This document shows, in pieces, positions 1 to 8,891 of a stretch of DNA of 64,000 nucleotides. The position numbers and the translations under genes were made by a program. Numbering within the stretch: position 1 is the stretch's first letter; each line of letters starts with the position of its first letter. The notes under the pieces are model-generated. The model searched no databases. It worked only from the letters and a program-made list of their open reading frames with translations, and was not told the origin of the DNA. Source of the stretch: Mycobacterium montefiorense (GTDB lineage Bacteria > Actinomycetota > Actinomycetes > Mycobacteriales > Mycobacteriaceae); NCBI RefSeq assembly GCF_003112775.1, contig NZ_BFCH01000036.1, forward strand, positions 310,001 through 374,000. The letters are read 5' to 3'.

Positions 1-505
1 ACGTGCCACCTAGCTGCCAAGCCTGAAACCCGCCGAGCGTGGACGCATTGCCTTTGGAGCCCTCGTAGCCGGGGAGATTCTGCAGCTCGCCCGGGGCGTA
101 GTGGAGGATCTTCGCCGGGTCGACGTTACCGGTGAGCTTCGAGAAAATCGCCACGATGGTGGGCGGATCAGCGGGATTGGCGGGCTGCGACTGGACGATG
201 GCGCCGTAGGACGCGGCGCTGTTCTGCGCGATCTGCCAGCCCGGGGGCACCGGCAGGTTGATGGTGGGGCCGGGGTCGCCGCGGTGCACCGGGGTTTCGG
301 TGATCTTGTTCTCGACGACATAGTCGGCGATGGACTTGTTGGCGTGTGCGCCCGGTGTCGCGCTGGTGGTCGTCGTGGTCGTCGTTGTCGACGTCGAGGT
401 GCTTGTCGATGTCGATGTCTTGGTTTCTGACTTGCCGCCCGAGCCGCAACCCACGACCGCCAGACTCAGAGCCACGACAATGGTTGCTGCGGTGAAGTGT
501 TTCAT
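1..505 (-). CDS. lpqN: LpqN/LpqT-type lipoprotein, N-terminal part (cut by window edge)
   Basis: Reading leftward from an ATG at 505, the frame stays open to base 1, so about 168 residues are present and the C-terminus is missing. A GGGAGAG ribosome site lies about 7 nt upstream of the ATG. Residues 1-20 are a lipoprotein signal peptide ending in LAVVGC, with Cys20 as the expected lipidated residue. A low-complexity Ser/Thr linker follows (roughly residues 27-46), then the start of a globular domain with the motifs LPVPPGWQ and YAPGELQNLPGYEG, typical of the mycobacterial LpqN/LpqT/PsbP-like family. M. tuberculosis LpqN is a periplasmic envelope lipoprotein. The symbol rests on family resemblance plus position beside an Rv0585c homologue and mce2. 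LpqT-type paralogues are the main alternative. Confidence 0.8.
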   Translation of the reverse strand, partial: MKHFTAATIVVALSLAVVGCGSGGKSETKTSTSTSTSTSTTTTTTTTSATPGAHANKSIADYVVENKITETPVHRGDPGPTINLPVPPGWQIAQNSAASYGAIVQSQPANPADPPTIVAIFSKLTGNVDPAKILHYAPGELQNLPGYEGSKGNASTLGGFQAWQLGGT

Positions 506-609
506 CGATCAACTCTCCCGGAAATTGGGCTAGCACCAGCGCCAGCCGCGCGAAATGAGACTAGCCGACATTGTCGGAGAAAGTTGCTAGTTGAGTATCG
601 GTCGACCGG

Positions 610-2989
610 CTAGACCATGTCGTTGTCGGCGAGCCAGCGCATCACCGGCCAGCCGATGAAGACCGGCAGCCAGCAGGTGAGCACCCGATACAGCAGCACC
701 GATGGCACGCCGACAGCGGCGGGCACCCCGAACGCGGCCAACCCACCGATCAGCGCCGCTTCGACGGCACCCACGCCGCCGGGCGTCGGCGCGGCCGAGG
801 CCAGGGTGCCGCCGACCATCGTCACCACCGTGCAGGTGACGAATGTGGCGCCGCCGCCGAAAGCCTGGACGCTGGACCACAGCGCCAGCGCCACACCGAG
901 AGTCGTTCCGGCACAACCAAGTACGATCAGCGCGAGTCGCCTGGGTTCACGGACCAGCTCGATGAGGTCCTTGGCCACTTCCTGCAGCCGCGGGCGCACC
1001 GCCGTCGCCAGCCAGCCAGCCACGGAGCGTGGGCACGAACAGAAATGTGCCGACAATGCCCAGCGCCACACCCGCGATCAGGTAGAGCACCGTGGCATCG
1101 GGTACGAAATGCGAAAGGTCCATCGACGCGCCCGCCACGGTGCTGAACAAAATCAGCAATAGCAGGTGCATGATCACCTGTACCGATTGCTGCAGCGCCA
1201 CCGCGGCGGTGGCCCGCATGACGGACAGGCCGCTCTTCTGCAAGATCCGGGTGCTCAGTGCCAGCCCGCCGACGCCGGCCGGGGTCGTGGTGGCGGCAAA
1301 GGTGTTGGCTACCTGGGCTATTGACAGCTTCCAGAAGTTCACCGTCCCGTCGGTGCACGCCCACAACGCCGCCGCTGCACCCACATACGTCGAGGCAGAA
1401 ATGAACGCACCCAGTACTGCCCACCACCAGTTCGCCGTCCTGAGCTCGGAAAAGAATGTCGGCACGGTGCTGATGAACGGGTACGCGACATAGACCAGCG
1501 CGCCGAGCAGGACCAGCTGAACGACCTGACTACGGGTGAACCGGGTGATGGTTTCCTTCTCGATCTGATCCGCACCCGTTTGGGATTTGACTTCGGCCCG
1601 CGCGGCCGAGATGACAGCGGACGCGTCGCCTACCGACTTGCGGACCCGTTTGGGCACAGCGGATTTGGTGAGCCGACGCGAGGCGGTCAAGATGTTGTCT
1701 TTGCCGAACGTATCGATGGCCGCCCGAACCGCCGACTTCGCGTCGTACAACGCTGACGTGGTCACCAGCAGCTGGGCCAGGTCGGATTGCAGTTGTGCTT
1801 CGGTGGCGCCGTATTCGGCGTTGCCGAACCCACCGAAGAGCACCGTGCCGTCGTCGACGGTGATCTCGTGGCTGCGCAGGTCGCCGTGCGAGATCTGAAA
1901 GTCGTGCAGCTTTCCCAGCGATTCCCATACCCGCGCGACCGGTGTCGTCTTTGTGCACTCGTCGAGCGGGATCCCCCGAACGGGCCTGTGGGCGTAGAGC
2001 GTCCATCCCCGGTCCAACGCCGCGAAGGCAATCGTCGACGTGTTGGCCACGCCCACCTCACCGATGGCGATGGCCATCAACGCGCGATGCTCGACGGCGC
2101 GACGCATCGAGGCCTGCAGGGGAGCGGTCTCGGCATCACGCAGCCGCAGCTTGCGCCACAGCTCGCGCAGCGCGCCGCCACTGCGTTGGTGCGGGCCGTA
2201 CAACTCGATCGCTGCCGTCGAATCGGGATCGCCGGAATCGGTCGACAGCACAAGCGGACCGGGTCCGGCGGGCCGGATCACCATCAGCCGTGAGACGACG
2301 AATCCTCGCTTGGCCATCGCACGGACCGCGGCCACCAGCGGCACTTCCAGCGCGGGTGTACCGACGGCCAGCACCACCAGCGCGCCGACGAACCAGCCCA
2401 CCGCCAGCCCCACCAGCGAGCGGGCCGGGACGATGGCGCTGATGACGAGGTGGATCGGCACGAAGGCGAGCAGCAGCGCCCACCACCAGTGTCGCCAGCG
2501 CGCGGGAAGCCAGGGGCCGGAAACCGTCAGCACCGCGGCCAGCATCGCGATCCAGCGCGGGTCGTCGAGGAACTGCGCGGGTAGCGTGCTCAGCCGGTCC
2601 GAGACATCGAAGTGCCAGCGGGGTGCCGCCAGGCGGTTGCTGCTGATCGACAAGGGGAGTGCCGCGAGAATCGCGGCGGCCCCGTAGGCGCCCAACAGTT
2701 TCCACTGTCGGGCGACGATCAGGCCGATCAGGATCACGAATGGCAGCGCCAGAATCGCGAACCCGTATAGCAGGTAGACCACGTCCGATTGCGTGGGCGA
2801 CAAGACCCCGACAATCTGGGAGACGGATTTCTCCAGCCGAATCCAGCGGGTGCGGGTGACCAGCGAGCCGGTGATCACCGTCGCAAGAAACACTGTGGCC
2901 AGGATCAACCGCAGAATGTCATTGGTCCGCCGATTCACCGGTTGCAGCAAGCTGCCCGAAACGCTGATCTCGCGCCCGTCAACTCGCAT
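610..2989 (-). pseudogene. Rv0585c-like membrane protein with kinase-like and YbhN/LPG-synthase TM domains, frameshifted
   Basis: The gene starts at ATG 2989 (MRVDGREISV) and reads in one frame to about 1022. It then leaves frame at a tetranucleotide repeat, and the natural C-terminus (LQEVAKDLIELV... to MRWLADNDMV) lies in another frame ending at 610. Removing one 4-bp unit would give a continuous protein of about 791 residues, close to the roughly 795 of M. tuberculosis Rv0585c. The intact fold would have several N-terminal membrane segments, a soluble kinase-like part (SHGDLRSHEI, then a D/N-type loop) and a C-terminal multi-pass region of the flippase-like YbhN/lysylphosphatidylglycerol-synthase type. 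As read, the protein loses its last membrane helices and gains a short tail ending near 947. It may be a true pseudogene, a phase-variable gene or an assembly error. The function of the family here is not known to me. Confidence 0.75.
1007..1022. repeat. (GCCA)4 tetranucleotide repeat at the frameshift point
   Basis: Four perfect tandem GCCA units on the plus strand (TGGC units in the coding direction). With three units the minus-strand reading is Arg-Gly-Trp-Leu-Ala-Thr-Ala-Val-Arg, joining both halves of the Rv0585c-like protein. With the four present the frame breaks. Short tandem repeats like this are prone to slipped-strand gain or loss of a unit. Confidence 0.85.
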
Positions 2990-3057
2990 GACCGTGATCC
3001 TTCGAAATCCCTGGGCCCGTGCGCCGCTGTTAGCGGCCCGCCGACAACTTAACCGGA

Positions 3058-3113
3058 TACCTGCGGGCAAGCGCGCATGAACCTGGTGGACAGGTTGTTT
3101 ACCTGCGGGTAAA
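3058..3113. promoter_or_regulatory. Paired operator-like repeats between divergent genes
   Basis: A 13-bp element TACCTGCGGG(C/T)AA occurs at 3058-3070 and again at 3100-3112, start to start 42 bp, about four helical turns. The second copy sits inside a perfect 16-bp palindrome TTTACCTGCGGGTAAA at 3098-3113. The pair lies between the divergently transcribed Rv0585c-like gene and the methyltransferase, where a regulator would be expected. The binding protein is unknown. Confidence 0.45.
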
Positions 3114-3204
3114 CGGTAGCCGGACGCCGCCGACGGACACAGCCTGCGGACAGTTCGCTCACGTAAGGTCGCCCAAAGTGTGCGTCAACCGGGAGGACGT
3201 GAGC

Positions 3205-4152
3205 GTGGCCAGGACCGAGAACGACAGCTGGGAGATCACCGAGAGCGTGGGGGCGACGGCGCTGGGCGTCGCGGCATCCCGAGCGGCGGAGACCGAGAGC
3301 GAAAATCCGCTGATCCGCGATCCGTTTGCCCGCGTCTTCCTCGACGCGGCCGGTGATGGGGTGTGGAATTGGTATTCCGCTCCGCAGCTGCCCGCCGAGC
3401 TCCTCGAGACCGAGCCTAATTTGGCGCAGCAGATGCAGGCGATGGTCGGCTATATGGCTTCCCGGACCGCCTTTTTCGACGCGTTCTTTCTGGACGCGAC
3501 GAACGCGGGCATCTCCCAGGCGGTGATTCTGGCGGCCGGCCTGGACTCGCGGTCCTGGCGGTTGCCGTGGCCGGACGGCACCACGGTGTACGAGCTCGAC
3601 CAGCCCAGGGTGCTCGATTTCAAAGCGTCGACGTTGGCCGACCATGGGGCGCAACCCGCCTGCAACCGGGTCGCCGTCCCGGTGGACTTGCGCCAGGACT
3701 GGCCGAAGGCCTTGCGCGAGGCCGGTTTTGACGCCTCAGCACCCAGCGTCTGGTCGGCCGAGGGGCTGATGCCATATCTGCCGGCCGCAGCCCAGGAGCT
3801 GCTGTTCGAACGCGTGCAGGGCCTGACTGTCACCGGCAGCCGGATCGGTGTGGAGGCGCTGGGGCCGAAGTTCCTCGACCCCGAAGCCCGGACGCGCCGT
3901 AAGGCGCGGATGGATCGCGTCCGCGCGGCGTTCGCCAAAGCGGACCTACAGCGCGAGGTCCCCAGCACCGACGAATTGTGGTACTTCGAAGAGCGCGAAG
4001 ACGTGGGTGCCTGGTTCGGTCGCCACAGCTGGGACGTGACGGTGACGCCTTCGCTGGAACTGATGGCCGGCTATGGCCGCAGGCCGGCGGAAGAGGTCGA
4101 GAACGACGTCCCCGGCAACCTGTTCGTCGCCGCGCAGCGGACGGGGAACTAG
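3205..4152 (+). CDS. SAM-dependent methyltransferase of the mycobacterial TIGR00027 / leucine carboxyl methyltransferase-like family
   Basis: A 315-residue protein starting MARTENDSWEITESVGATALGVAASRA, the usual N-terminus of this expanded mycobacterial family. The GTG at 3205 is chosen because GGGAGG at 3191-3196 lies 8 nt upstream; the in-frame GTG at 3199 would be only 2 nt from it. Seen in the sequence: a cofactor-binding region with VILAAGLDSRSWRLPW, an acidic VYELDQP strand end, a VPVDLRQDWP segment and WSAEGLMPYLP near the active site. The family uses S-adenosylmethionine; its substrates are largely unknown. It stands alone, transcribed away from the Rv0585c-like gene and toward mce2R, with about 100 bp before mce2R. 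No link to Mce transport is shown by the sequence. Confidence 0.88.
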   Translation: MARTENDSWEITESVGATALGVAASRAAETESENPLIRDPFARVFLDAAGDGVWNWYSAPQLPAELLETEPNLAQQMQAMVGYMASRTAFFDAFFLDATNAGISQAVILAAGLDSRSWRLPWPDGTTVYELDQPRVLDFKASTLADHGAQPACNRVAVPVDLRQDWPKALREAGFDASAPSVWSAEGLMPYLPAAAQELLFERVQGLTVTGSRIGVEALGPKFLDPEARTRRKARMDRVRAAFAKADLQREVPSTDELWYFEEREDVGAWFGRHSWDVTVTPSLELMAGYGRRPAEEVENDVPGNLFVAAQRTGN

Positions 4153-4206
4153 CGCCCCCGGCAAACACCGATCCCGGATGGACGGCGTGGGCTGCGCGAC
4201 ACGCCA

Positions 4207-4219
4207 GTGGTCTGACCAC
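4207..4219. promoter_or_regulatory. FadR/GntR-type operator palindrome upstream of mce2R
   Basis: GTGGTCTGACCAC is a perfect inverted repeat with a one-base centre. Its core TGGTCTGACCA fits the TGGTNNNACCA pattern of FadR-subfamily GntR regulators. It sits 36 bp before the Mce2R start, so autoregulation of the mce2 operon by Mce2R is the simple inference. Confidence 0.6.
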
Positions 4220-4255
4220 TTGACGTCTGACCTATGACCGAGAATGCTCTTGCGC

Positions 4256-4978
4256 ATGGCGCTGCAGCCGGTGATCCGCCGATCGGTGCCCGAAGAGGTC
4301 TTCGAGCAGATCGCGGCCGATGTACTCAGCGGGGAGATGCAGCCCGGTGAGGCACTCCCCAGCGAGCGCCGCTTGGCAGAAGTTCTTGGGGTGTCCCGAC
4401 CGGCCGTTCGCGAGAGTCTCAAGCGGCTTTCGGCGGCTGGCCTCGTCGAGGTTCGCCACGGCGACGTCACTACCGTGCGTGACTTCCGCCGGCACGCGGG
4501 CCTGGACCTGCTGCCCCGGTTGGTATTGCGCAAGGACGAGCTCGACATCTCCGTTGTCCGCAGCGTGCTCGAGGCTCGGCTGCGTATCGGCCCGAAGGTT
4601 GCCGAACTGGCGGCTGAACGGCATGGACCTGAGTTGGCCGGCTTGTTCGAGGATTCGCTGCGCGATCTCGGGACCGAACGCGATCCCATCGTGTGGCAAC
4701 GCCACTCCCTCAAGTTCTGGGATCAGGTGGTCGATAGCACCAGCTCGATCGTATTTCGGTTGATGTACAACGCCTTTCGCGCCGCATATGAGCCGGCGCT
4801 GGCTGCCCTGGCCGGCGGGATAACCGCTGAGGTCAAACGTCCGGACGCCTACCGGAAATTGGCCGATGCGATCTGCGCCGGCGATGCCGTCGGGGCGAGG
4901 AAAGCCGCCAACGACTTGCTCGAACTCGCCAACACCGCGATGCTGGCCGCTCTCGACCGCCCGGGGAGGCGGCGATGA
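4256..4978 (+). CDS. mce2R: Mce2R, GntR/FadR-family repressor of the mce2 operon
   Basis: A 240-residue regulator. The N-terminal winged helix-turn-helix (about residues 8-75) contains LPSERRLAEVLGVSRPAVRESLKRL, and the rest is a FadR-type helical FCD ligand domain including WQRHSLKFWDQVVDS and RLMYNAFRAAYEPAL. The start MALQPVIRRSVPEE at 4256 matches the M. tuberculosis protein; an in-frame ATG at 4244 adds four residues. The stop overlaps the yrbE2A start (ATGA), so regulator and transporter are one transcript. M. tuberculosis Mce2R represses mce2, and the palindrome at 4207-4219 is the likely binding site here. FCD domains often bind small organic acids or acyl ligands; the ligand here is unknown. 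Confidence 0.93.
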   Translation: MALQPVIRRSVPEEVFEQIAADVLSGEMQPGEALPSERRLAEVLGVSRPAVRESLKRLSAAGLVEVRHGDVTTVRDFRRHAGLDLLPRLVLRKDELDISVVRSVLEARLRIGPKVAELAAERHGPELAGLFEDSLRDLGTERDPIVWQRHSLKFWDQVVDSTSSIVFRLMYNAFRAAYEPALAALAGGITAEVKRPDAYRKLADAICAGDAVGARKAANDLLELANTAMLAALDRPGRRR

Positions 4979-5772
4979 GCACCCACACCGTGATCGCCAC
5001 TTATCTCCGCGGTCAGATCCAGCCCGGGATTGACGCGGTCGGCGGCTTCTGTCAGATGTGCGTCTTGACCGGCAAGGCGCTGTTTCGACGGCCCTTTCAG
5101 TGGGGTGAGGTGATCGAGCAGGGCTGGTTCATCACGAACGTTTCGTTGCTGCCAACCTTGGCGGTCTCGATTCCGTTGACAGTGCTCATCATCTTCACGC
5201 TCAACATCCTGCTGGCCGAGTTCGGCGCTGCCGACATCTCCGGCGCGGGCGCGGCGCTGGGCGCGGTCACCCAGTTGGGCCCGCTGACCACCGTGCTGGT
5301 GATCGCCGGCGCCGGGGCGACAGCCATCTGCGCCGACCTGGGCGCTCGGACCATCCGTGAGGAGATCGACGCGATGGAGGTGCTCGGCATCGACCCCATC
5401 CACCGGCTGGTCGTGCCGCGCGTCGTCGCCGCGACCATCGTCGCCGCACTGCTCAACGGCGCGGTGATAACCATTGGCCTGGTAGGCGGTTTCGTCTTCG
5501 GTGTCTTCATCCAACACGTTTCGGCCGGCGCCTATGTCGGCACACTCACCCTGGTCACCGGCTTGCCCGAAGTGGTCATCTCGGTGATCAAGTCGGCCAT
5601 CTTCGGGATGATCGCCGGCCTGGTCGGCTGTTATCGCGGGCTCACCACCAAGGGCGGTCCCAAAGGCGTGGGCACCGCCGTCAACGAGACGCTGGTGTTG
5701 TGCGTGATCGCGCTTTTTGCGGTCAACGTGGTTCTGACCACGATCGGCGTGCGGTTCGGGACGGGGCGCTGA
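4975..5772 (+). CDS. yrbE2A: YrbE2A, MlaE-family permease of the Mce2 importer
   Basis: A 265-residue integral membrane protein with about five to six hydrophobic segments. It carries the MlaE/YrbE signature GARTIREEIDAMEVLGIDP, the cytoplasmic coupling helix that contacts the ATPase. With YrbE2B it forms the permease pair through which Mce complexes move lipids across the inner membrane. The ATG overlaps the mce2R stop by 4 nt, and YrbE2B follows after one base, so all are translationally coupled. No ATPase is encoded in the operon. By analogy with other Mce systems the partner is Mkl/MceG, encoded at 54.6 kb. Length and motifs are normal for the family. Confidence 0.95.
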   Translation: MSTHTVIATYLRGQIQPGIDAVGGFCQMCVLTGKALFRRPFQWGEVIEQGWFITNVSLLPTLAVSIPLTVLIIFTLNILLAEFGAADISGAGAALGAVTQLGPLTTVLVIAGAGATAICADLGARTIREEIDAMEVLGIDPIHRLVVPRVVAATIVAALLNGAVITIGLVGGFVFGVFIQHVSAGAYVGTLTLVTGLPEVVISVIKSAIFGMIAGLVGCYRGLTTKGGPKGVGTAVNETLVLCVIALFAVNVVLTTIGVRFGTGR

Positions 5773-5773
5773 C

Positions 5774-6643
5774 ATGTCGACCTTCGCCGTGCTGCGCGCC
5801 CGCTACCCGCGCACTAGTTCCAACCTCAACCACTACGGTGGCGGCGCGGTCCGAAGGCTCGAGCGGATTGGGATTTTCGCGAGGTTCACGCGGATCAGCG
5901 TCACGCAGATTGGGTGGGCGCTGCACCGGTACCGCACCGAGACGCTGCGACTCATCGCCGAGATTGGCATGGGCACCGGCGCGATGGCCGTGATCGGCGG
6001 CACGGTCGCCATCATCGGGTTTGTGACGCTATCCGGCAGTTCGCTGATCGCCATCCAGGGCTTCGCCTCGCTGGGCAACATCGGTGTCGAGGCGTTCACC
6101 GGATTCTTTGCCGCACTGGCCAATACACGTGTCGCCGCGCCCATCGTCTCCGGTGTCGCGCTGGCCGCCACGGTCGGCGCGGGTGCCACCGCCCAGTTGG
6201 GTGCGATGCGGATCAGCGAGGAGATCGACGCCCTGGAAGTCATGGGCATCAAGTCGATCTCGTATCTGGTCTCCACCCGGATCCTGGGCGGGCTGGTGGT
6301 GATCGGGCCGCTGTACGCGCTGGCTCTCGACATGGCCTTCACCTCGGGCCAGCTCGTCACCACCGTGCTCTACGGACAGTCGAACGGTACCTACGAGCAC
6401 TACTTTCGTACCTTCCTGCGTACTGAGGACGTTTTCTGGTCGGTCGCCGAGGTCGTCACGATCGCGGTGGTGGTGATGATCACCCATTGCTACTACGGGT
6501 ACACCGCCAGCGGTGGCCCCGTCGGCGTCGGCCAGGCAGTCGGCCGATCGATGCGTTTTTCACTGGTCTCGGTGGTGGTCGTCGTCTTGCTGGCCCAGTT
6601 GGCGCTGTACGGCGTCGACCCGAACTTCAACCTCACGGTGTAA
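5774..6643 (+). CDS. yrbE2B: YrbE2B, MlaE-family permease of the Mce2 importer
   Basis: A 289-residue second permease subunit. It has the same fold as YrbE2A with an N-terminal soluble extension of about 45 residues (MSTFAVLRARYPR...), then several membrane helices. The coupling-loop signature is GAMRISEEIDALEVMGIKS. It begins one base after the yrbE2A stop and is followed 5 nt later by mce2A. YrbEA and YrbEB form a heterodimer in mycobacterial Mce complexes; that arrangement is inferred here from family knowledge. Confidence 0.95.
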   Translation: MSTFAVLRARYPRTSSNLNHYGGGAVRRLERIGIFARFTRISVTQIGWALHRYRTETLRLIAEIGMGTGAMAVIGGTVAIIGFVTLSGSSLIAIQGFASLGNIGVEAFTGFFAALANTRVAAPIVSGVALAATVGAGATAQLGAMRISEEIDALEVMGIKSISYLVSTRILGGLVVIGPLYALALDMAFTSGQLVTTVLYGQSNGTYEHYFRTFLRTEDVFWSVAEVVTIAVVVMITHCYYGYTASGGPVGVGQAVGRSMRFSLVSVVVVVLLAQLALYGVDPNFNLTV

Positions 6644-6648
6644 CCGCC

Positions 6649-7863
6649 ATGGCCGCGGAATTGACGCGCAATACCCGACGCGTCGTGCTTTACGTCGAGG
6701 GCATGGTCTTACTTCTGGTCAGCGCGATCGTTCTCACATTGGTGTACATGCAATTTCGGGGAGACTTCACGCCGAAGACCGAGCTGACCATCGTCGCCTC
6801 GCGGGCGGGCCTGGTGATGGAACCGGGAGCGAAAGTCACCTTCAACGGGGTGGCGATCGGTCGGGTGGCCAGCATCTCGGAGATCGAACGGGACCGCAGC
6901 CCGGCGGCGAAACTGGTGCTGCAGGTAAATCCGGAGTACATCAAGCTGATTCCGGCCAACGTGGAAGCCACCATCGAGGCAGCCACCCTGTTCGGAAACA
7001 AATATGTGTCGCTGGTCTCGCCGGAAAACCCGCAACAGCGCCGGATCTCGCCGCATGACGTGATTGACGTGCGCTCGGTGACCACCGAGTTCAACACGCT
7101 GTTCGAGACGATCACCTCTCTCGCCGAGAAGGTGGATCCGATCGAGGTCAACGCCACGTTGTCCGCGCTAGCCCAGGCCCTGGACGGACTGGGCAGCAAC
7201 TTCGGGGATTCGATCGTCAATGGCAATCAGATTCTGGCGCAGTTGAATCCGCGAATGTCAGAGCTCGGCCATGACGTGCGTGGATTGGCCGATCTCGGCG
7301 AAACCTATGTCCGTGCATCGCCGGACTTGTGGGCCTTTTTGCAGAATGCGGTGACCACCGCGCGCACACTCACCCGGCAGCAGAGCGTTCTGGATGCCGC
7401 GTTGTTGGCGGCGGTGGGTGTGGGCAAGACAGGCGAAGACATCTTCACCCGCGGCGGGCCGTATCTGGTGCGCGGCGCCGCCGACCTGGTGCCGACCGCG
7501 GCGCTGCTTGACACCTACAGTCCCGCACTGTTCTGCACGATCCGCAACTTTCACGACGCCGCGCCACTGATCTTGAATGCCGTTGGCGGGAACGGCTATT
7601 CGCTGGCGGCGGCCGGATCAATCCTGCTGGCGCCCAACCCCTATGTCTATCCCGACAATCTGCCGCGGGTGAACGCTCACGGGGGACCCGGCGGGCGACC
7701 GGGTTGCTGGCAGACCATCACCCGGGATTTATGGCCGGCGCCGTATCTCGTAATGGACACCGGAGCCAGCCTCGCGCCGTACAACCACTTCGGGCTTGGC
7801 CAGCCGATGTTCGCTGAATACGTCTGGGGACGCCAATCCGGGGAGAACACGATCAACCCATGA
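6649..7863 (+). CDS. mce2A: Mce2A, Mce/MlaD-domain lipid transport protein
   Basis: A 404-residue protein, the same length as M. tuberculosis Mce2A. ATG 6649 is used because it falls 5 nt after yrbE2B, and the residues MAAELTRNTRRVVLYVEGMVLLL form the expected short cytosolic tail plus single N-terminal membrane anchor. The MCE domain follows (about residues 40-120: AGLVMEPGAKVTFNGVAIGRV), then a long helical region and a Cys-containing C-terminal part. Six Mce subunits (A-F) assemble into a periplasmic channel-like hexamer that ferries lipids to the permease. The stop overlaps the mce2B start (ATGA). Confidence 0.94.
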   Translation: MAAELTRNTRRVVLYVEGMVLLLVSAIVLTLVYMQFRGDFTPKTELTIVASRAGLVMEPGAKVTFNGVAIGRVASISEIERDRSPAAKLVLQVNPEYIKLIPANVEATIEAATLFGNKYVSLVSPENPQQRRISPHDVIDVRSVTTEFNTLFETITSLAEKVDPIEVNATLSALAQALDGLGSNFGDSIVNGNQILAQLNPRMSELGHDVRGLADLGETYVRASPDLWAFLQNAVTTARTLTRQQSVLDAALLAAVGVGKTGEDIFTRGGPYLVRGAADLVPTAALLDTYSPALFCTIRNFHDAAPLILNAVGGNGYSLAAAGSILLAPNPYVYPDNLPRVNAHGGPGGRPGCWQTITRDLWPAPYLVMDTGASLAPYNHFGLGQPMFAEYVWGRQSGENTINP

Positions 7864-8891
7864 GAATCACTGGCACGGCAATCAAACTCGGAATGTTGTG
7901 GTTGGTCCTGTTGGTGTTCACCGTGCTGATCATCGTCGTGTTCGGCCAAGTACGCTTCGACCGCACCACCGGGTATTCGGCGGTGTTCACCCATGTCAGC
8001 GGGCTACGAGAGGGCCAGTTTGTCCGCGCTTCGGGGGTGGAGGTCGGCAAGGTCTCCAAGGTCACGCTGATCGACGGGGACAAGCGGGTGTTGGTGGAGT
8101 TCGCCGTGGAGAACTCGCTTGAGCTCGACAAGGCGACGACCGCGTCGATCCGCTACCTCAACCTCATCGGCGACCGTTACCTGGAGCTCAGGCGTGGTGA
8201 CAGCGGTCAGCGGCTGGCCCCGGGCGGCAGGATCCCGCTCGAGCACACCCAACCGGCCTTGGATCTCGACGCTTTGATCGGTGGGTTCCGCCCGCTCTTG
8301 AAGGCCTTAGATCCCGACAAGGTGAACAGGATAGCTTCCTCGATCATCACCGTGTTCCAGGGTCAGGGTGGCACTATCAACGAAATTCTCGACCAAACCG
8401 CTTCGCTCACTGCAACATTGGCCGACCGCGACCAGGCGATAGGCGAGATCATCACCAACCTGAATACCGTGCTGGCAACCACTGTCAAGCACGAGAAGGA
8501 GTTCGATGGAACCGTCGACAAGCTGGAGGGGCTGATCACCGCGCTGAAGAACAGGGCCGATCCGTTGGCCGCGGCCGTGGCCCATATCAGCAACGCGGCA
8601 GGTACGCTGGCCGACCTGTTGGGCGAGGATCGGCCGTTGCTGCACAGCACTTTCGGACATCTCGAGGACATTCAGCAGTCGCTCATACACGATCTGCCGA
8701 CTCTCGATCATGTATTGGGCAAGCTGCCGGAGGCCTATCGGATCATCGGCCGTTCCGGCGGCACCTACGGCGACTTCTTCAACTTCTACCTGTGCGACCT
8801 CTCGCTGAAAGTCAACGGATTACAGCCGGGCGGGCCGGTACGCACCATCAAGCTCTTCGGTCAGCCCACGGGCAGGTGCACGCCGCAATGA
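7860..8891 (+). CDS. mce2B: Mce2B, Mce/MlaD-domain lipid transport protein
   Basis: A 343-residue subunit. Residues 1-30 form a cytosolic tail and membrane anchor (MRITGTAIKLGMLWLVLLVF), followed by the MCE domain with HVSGLREGQFVRASGVEVGKV and RYLNLIGDRYLELR, then long amphipathic helices. The ATG overlaps the mce2A stop and the mce2C ATG overlaps this stop. This tight spacing fits equimolar synthesis of the six Mce subunits. No lipobox or proline-rich tail is seen. Confidence 0.94.
   Translation: MRITGTAIKLGMLWLVLLVFTVLIIVVFGQVRFDRTTGYSAVFTHVSGLREGQFVRASGVEVGKVSKVTLIDGDKRVLVEFAVENSLELDKATTASIRYLNLIGDRYLELRRGDSGQRLAPGGRIPLEHTQPALDLDALIGGFRPLLKALDPDKVNRIASSIITVFQGQGGTINEILDQTASLTATLADRDQAIGEIITNLNTVLATTVKHEKEFDGTVDKLEGLITALKNRADPLAAAVAHISNAAGTLADLLGEDRPLLHSTFGHLEDIQQSLIHDLPTLDHVLGKLPEAYRIIGRSGGTYGDFFNFYLCDLSLKVNGLQPGGPVRTIKLFGQPTGRCTPQ

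Noticed and set aside
367..427. Simple-sequence tract in lpqN as a slippage site
   Set aside because: It is a mixed-codon Ser/Thr linker, not a perfect tandem repeat, and the frame is intact across it.
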